64,000 bases of DNA from Paenimyroides ummariense (GTDB lineage: Bacteria; Bacteroidota; Bacteroidia; Flavobacteriales; Flavobacteriaceae): positions 1 through 64,000 of the forward strand of contig NZ_FOVI01000013.1 of the NCBI RefSeq assembly GCF_900115115.1, read 5' to 3'. Below are positions 62,319 to 64,000 of the stretch, piece after piece. Within the stretch, counting starts at the first letter, position 1; each line of letters starts with the position of its first letter. The notes beneath the pieces are model-generated. The model saw only the letters and a list, made by a program, of their open reading frames with translations, did not search any database and was not told the DNA's origin. Made by a program: the position numbers and the translations under genes.

Positions 62319-64000
62319 TTAAATAGTTTTAGTTACCTTCTGTATTTCCTCCAACATCCCAACCAACTTCCCTTTCTCATTACTCTCATTAGTTCCGAAC
62401 CGTAAAATAGGGAAGTGGTACTTATTAAGTATTTCATCCTTCATTCTATCCCGTTTACTTTGAGTACTCCCTTCTTTATGAAATTCAAAACCGTCCACTT
62501 CAATACCCAATACCGGGACTTTCCCAAGCTTGTTGTAAATAATAAAGTCTAAATGTGTCAATGGGTTCTTGGCGTATTTAATTTCTGGTTCAGTAAGTTT
62601 GCTAAAATCTCTGATCAGGTTGCGAATAGGGAAGTGCATCAGCACATCATACTTCAAGTACGGTTCCGTATTTAATACCTCTTTAATCAATCCATACATC
62701 AGGTTCTCACTGTCGTATTCCGACACTTTACCCGATTTCTTAATGCTTTTAGCCCGCTGCTTCTCATAACCTTTGTACAGTAAATCAAAGACCGAGTTTA
62801 CTTCACTTTCAATAACCGAGAAGTTGTTGTATTCTATATACTGTATCAGATCGGCAATGTTTCCGTCGTTTCCGCTTTCGTTTCCGTTAACTACTAAAAT
62901 CAGCTGTTCCTGTGCACGTGATACCGCAACGTTCAATCTGTTGGGGTTGTCAGTAAATTCCGAAATTTCATTGTCAACGGTCGATAGTATAATCACCTCG
63001 TTCTCCCTGCCTTGAAACTTGTCAACCGTATCTGCTTTTACGGTACTTCCTCTAAAAGCATGTTGCAGGGCATTCGTCTGGTTGCGGTAGGGTGTAACAA
63101 TTCCCAAATCAGTATCGGTAAGCTGTTCTTTTTCTATGATTTCGTCCCTTATAACATCTATTTGTCGTTGGTTTATCAGCTGTCGTGCATGGTTACCAGC
63201 TGTGGTTTTATATACCATAAGCGGTTGTCGGTTATTGGTATATTCAGATAGTGTAATCAGCTGGTTATCGTAAAATTTCTGATTGCAAAATTCAATAATC
63301 TTAGGGTGGCAGCGGTAGTGTTCCCTTAACAACGTTTTGGGTATCTCAGGAAACAATTCCAGTAAAGCCGATAACAGGCTGTTACTTGAATAACGGTAAG
63401 CTTCCTTCAGTTTGTAGGTGCTAAAGATAACGTCTGTTCTAAATTTCAAATCATCGGTAACTACATTGGGCAGCTGTTTTATATCGCCTACAATTACTGC
63501 ACGTTTAGCACATGATAATGCCAGAGCTCCCGTTGCCAGATCAACCTGCGATGCTTCGTCTATAATGACATAATCATAAAGGATTTCTTTATCGAGACAC
63601 CGTTTTAACGAGTAGGTGGTACTCATGATTACCGGATAATCCGTAATAAATTGGTTCGATCTATAATAAAGATCGGGTAGGGAGTAAGTCTCTCGTTTTT
63701 TATTGAAAAAGTTCTCGTACAGTGATGCCTTAAATAGCTTCATCGTTGCATCGGTATACTCTTTCATTTTTGTGTCGAATGAAAAATGTTCTAATGATGC
63801 TTCTAACGATGCAATACTTTTTTCCAGTTCCGATATTTTAGCAGGATAATACTTCAATTGCAAACTCAAAATCATCTCGTCATAAGAATTCACATAAAAC
63901 GATGAATCTTTGACGCCGTACTTTGTTCGGTAAATCAGTTTCTTTATAAAACCAATCGACTTTTGTTTTTCAACCAGTTTTTCAATCGATAGCCAAAACC
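62319..64000 (-). CDS. SF1 (Dna2/UPF1-like) helicase with C-terminal PD-(D/E)XK-like nuclease domain, partial
   Basis: Open frame of about 559 codons, still open at the window edge on the 5' side. Visible helicase motifs: YVIIDEASQVDLATGALAL (Walker B, DEAS), GDIKQLPNVV (motif III), VTPYRNQ (motif IV), TVDKFQGRENEVIILS (motif V) and NVAVSRAQEQLILV (motif VI). The Walker A is outside the window. The C-terminus LDFIIYNKLGKVPVLGIEVD with EFH is a restriction-endonuclease-like core (Asp...Glu-x-Asp), then HFPILRFGTNESNEKGKLV. Likely a defence or repair helicase-nuclease. A fragment of a related gene is at 21695. Confidence 0.9.
   Translation of the reverse strand, partial: FWLSIEKLVEKQKSIGFIKKLIYRTKYGVKDSSFYVNSYDEMILSLQLKYYPAKISELEKSIASLEASLEHFSFDTKMKEYTDATMKLFKASLYENFFNKKRETYSLPDLYYRSNQFITDYPVIMSTTYSLKRCLDKEILYDYVIIDEASQVDLATGALALSCAKRAVIVGDIKQLPNVVTDDLKFRTDVIFSTYKLKEAYRYSSNSLLSALLELFPEIPKTLLREHYRCHPKIIEFCNQKFYDNQLITLSEYTNNRQPLMVYKTTAGNHARQLINQRQIDVIRDEIIEKEQLTDTDLGIVTPYRNQTNALQHAFRGSTVKADTVDKFQGRENEVIILSTVDNEISEFTDNPNRLNVAVSRAQEQLILVVNGNESGNDGNIADLIQYIEYNNFSVIESEVNSVFDLLYKGYEKQRAKSIKKSGKVSEYDSENLMYGLIKEVLNTEPYLKYDVLMHFPIRNLIRDFSKLTEPEIKYAKNPLTHLDFIIYNKLGKVPVLGIEVDGFEFHKEGSTQSKRDRMKDEILNKYHFPILRFGTNESNEKGKLVGMLEEIQKVTKTI

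Overview
The window looks like a low-GC flavobacterial (Bacteroidota, class Flavobacteriia) chromosome carrying a conjugative element. The evidence is a CTnDOT-type tra/mob gene set, TAnnTTTG-type -7 promoter boxes, many SPI and lipoprotein signal peptides, a type IX secretion C-terminal domain, and very AT-rich intergenic DNA. I cannot name the species from sequence alone.

Left block, about 1-18.2 kb: conjugative transposon. Reading leftward from a shared control region (about 6.8-7.48 kb) are the ParA-like TraA, a DUF3408 protein, a TraD-like membrane protein, an unknown protein, then TraE, TraF and the VirB4-like TraG, which runs off the window. A plus-strand lipoprotein/membrane-protein pair sits inside this operon. 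Reading rightward are MobA, the MobB relaxase and the MobC/VirD4 coupling protein. A stress cassette (HxlR regulator, peroxiredoxin, AlkC/AlkD-like HEAT protein, P-loop ATPase) is inserted between mobB and mobC. Beyond mobC come a broken junction (gene remnant and truncated DUF5367 gene), VOC and GNAT enzymes, a secreted protein, and an accessory exonuclease VII pair (xseA/xseB).

Middle block, about 18-35.7 kb: decayed accessory DNA. It has a metallophosphoesterase lipoprotein, a broken S41 peptidase, an IS3 OrfA remnant, a degenerate tRNA-like sequence, a fragment matching the helicase at the right end, a retropepsin-like protein, many small secreted proteins and lipoproteins (several frameshifted), an AraC/TPR membrane regulator, a T9SS cargo protein and a truncated IS21 element.

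LytTR block, about 35.9-54.6 kb: an intact LytS-type sensor kinase/LytTR response regulator pair. Five promoters in this block share one unusual layout: two 8-bp GTATAGT-type boxes 21 bp apart, then a 27-nt gap, then a TAnnTTTG-like -7 box. They precede the kinase operon, an outer-membrane beta-barrel gene, an unknown beta-rich envelope protein (three boxes), an MscS-type mechanosensitive channel, and a second, degraded LytS-type kinase. I propose that this is a local envelope/osmotic regulon; it is the most interesting candidate system in the window. Interleaved are secreted peptidases (S41, HExxH), most of them decayed, and SDR oxidoreductases.

Right block, about 55-64 kb: a class III nucleotide cyclase with a small partner, short unknown genes, a HipBA-type toxin-antitoxin pair with visible operators, a perfect 34-bp palindrome, and a leftward cluster of a helicase-nuclease (entering from the window edge), a GIY-YIG-like nuclease and an orphan AbiEi-like regulator. 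This cluster looks like a defence island.
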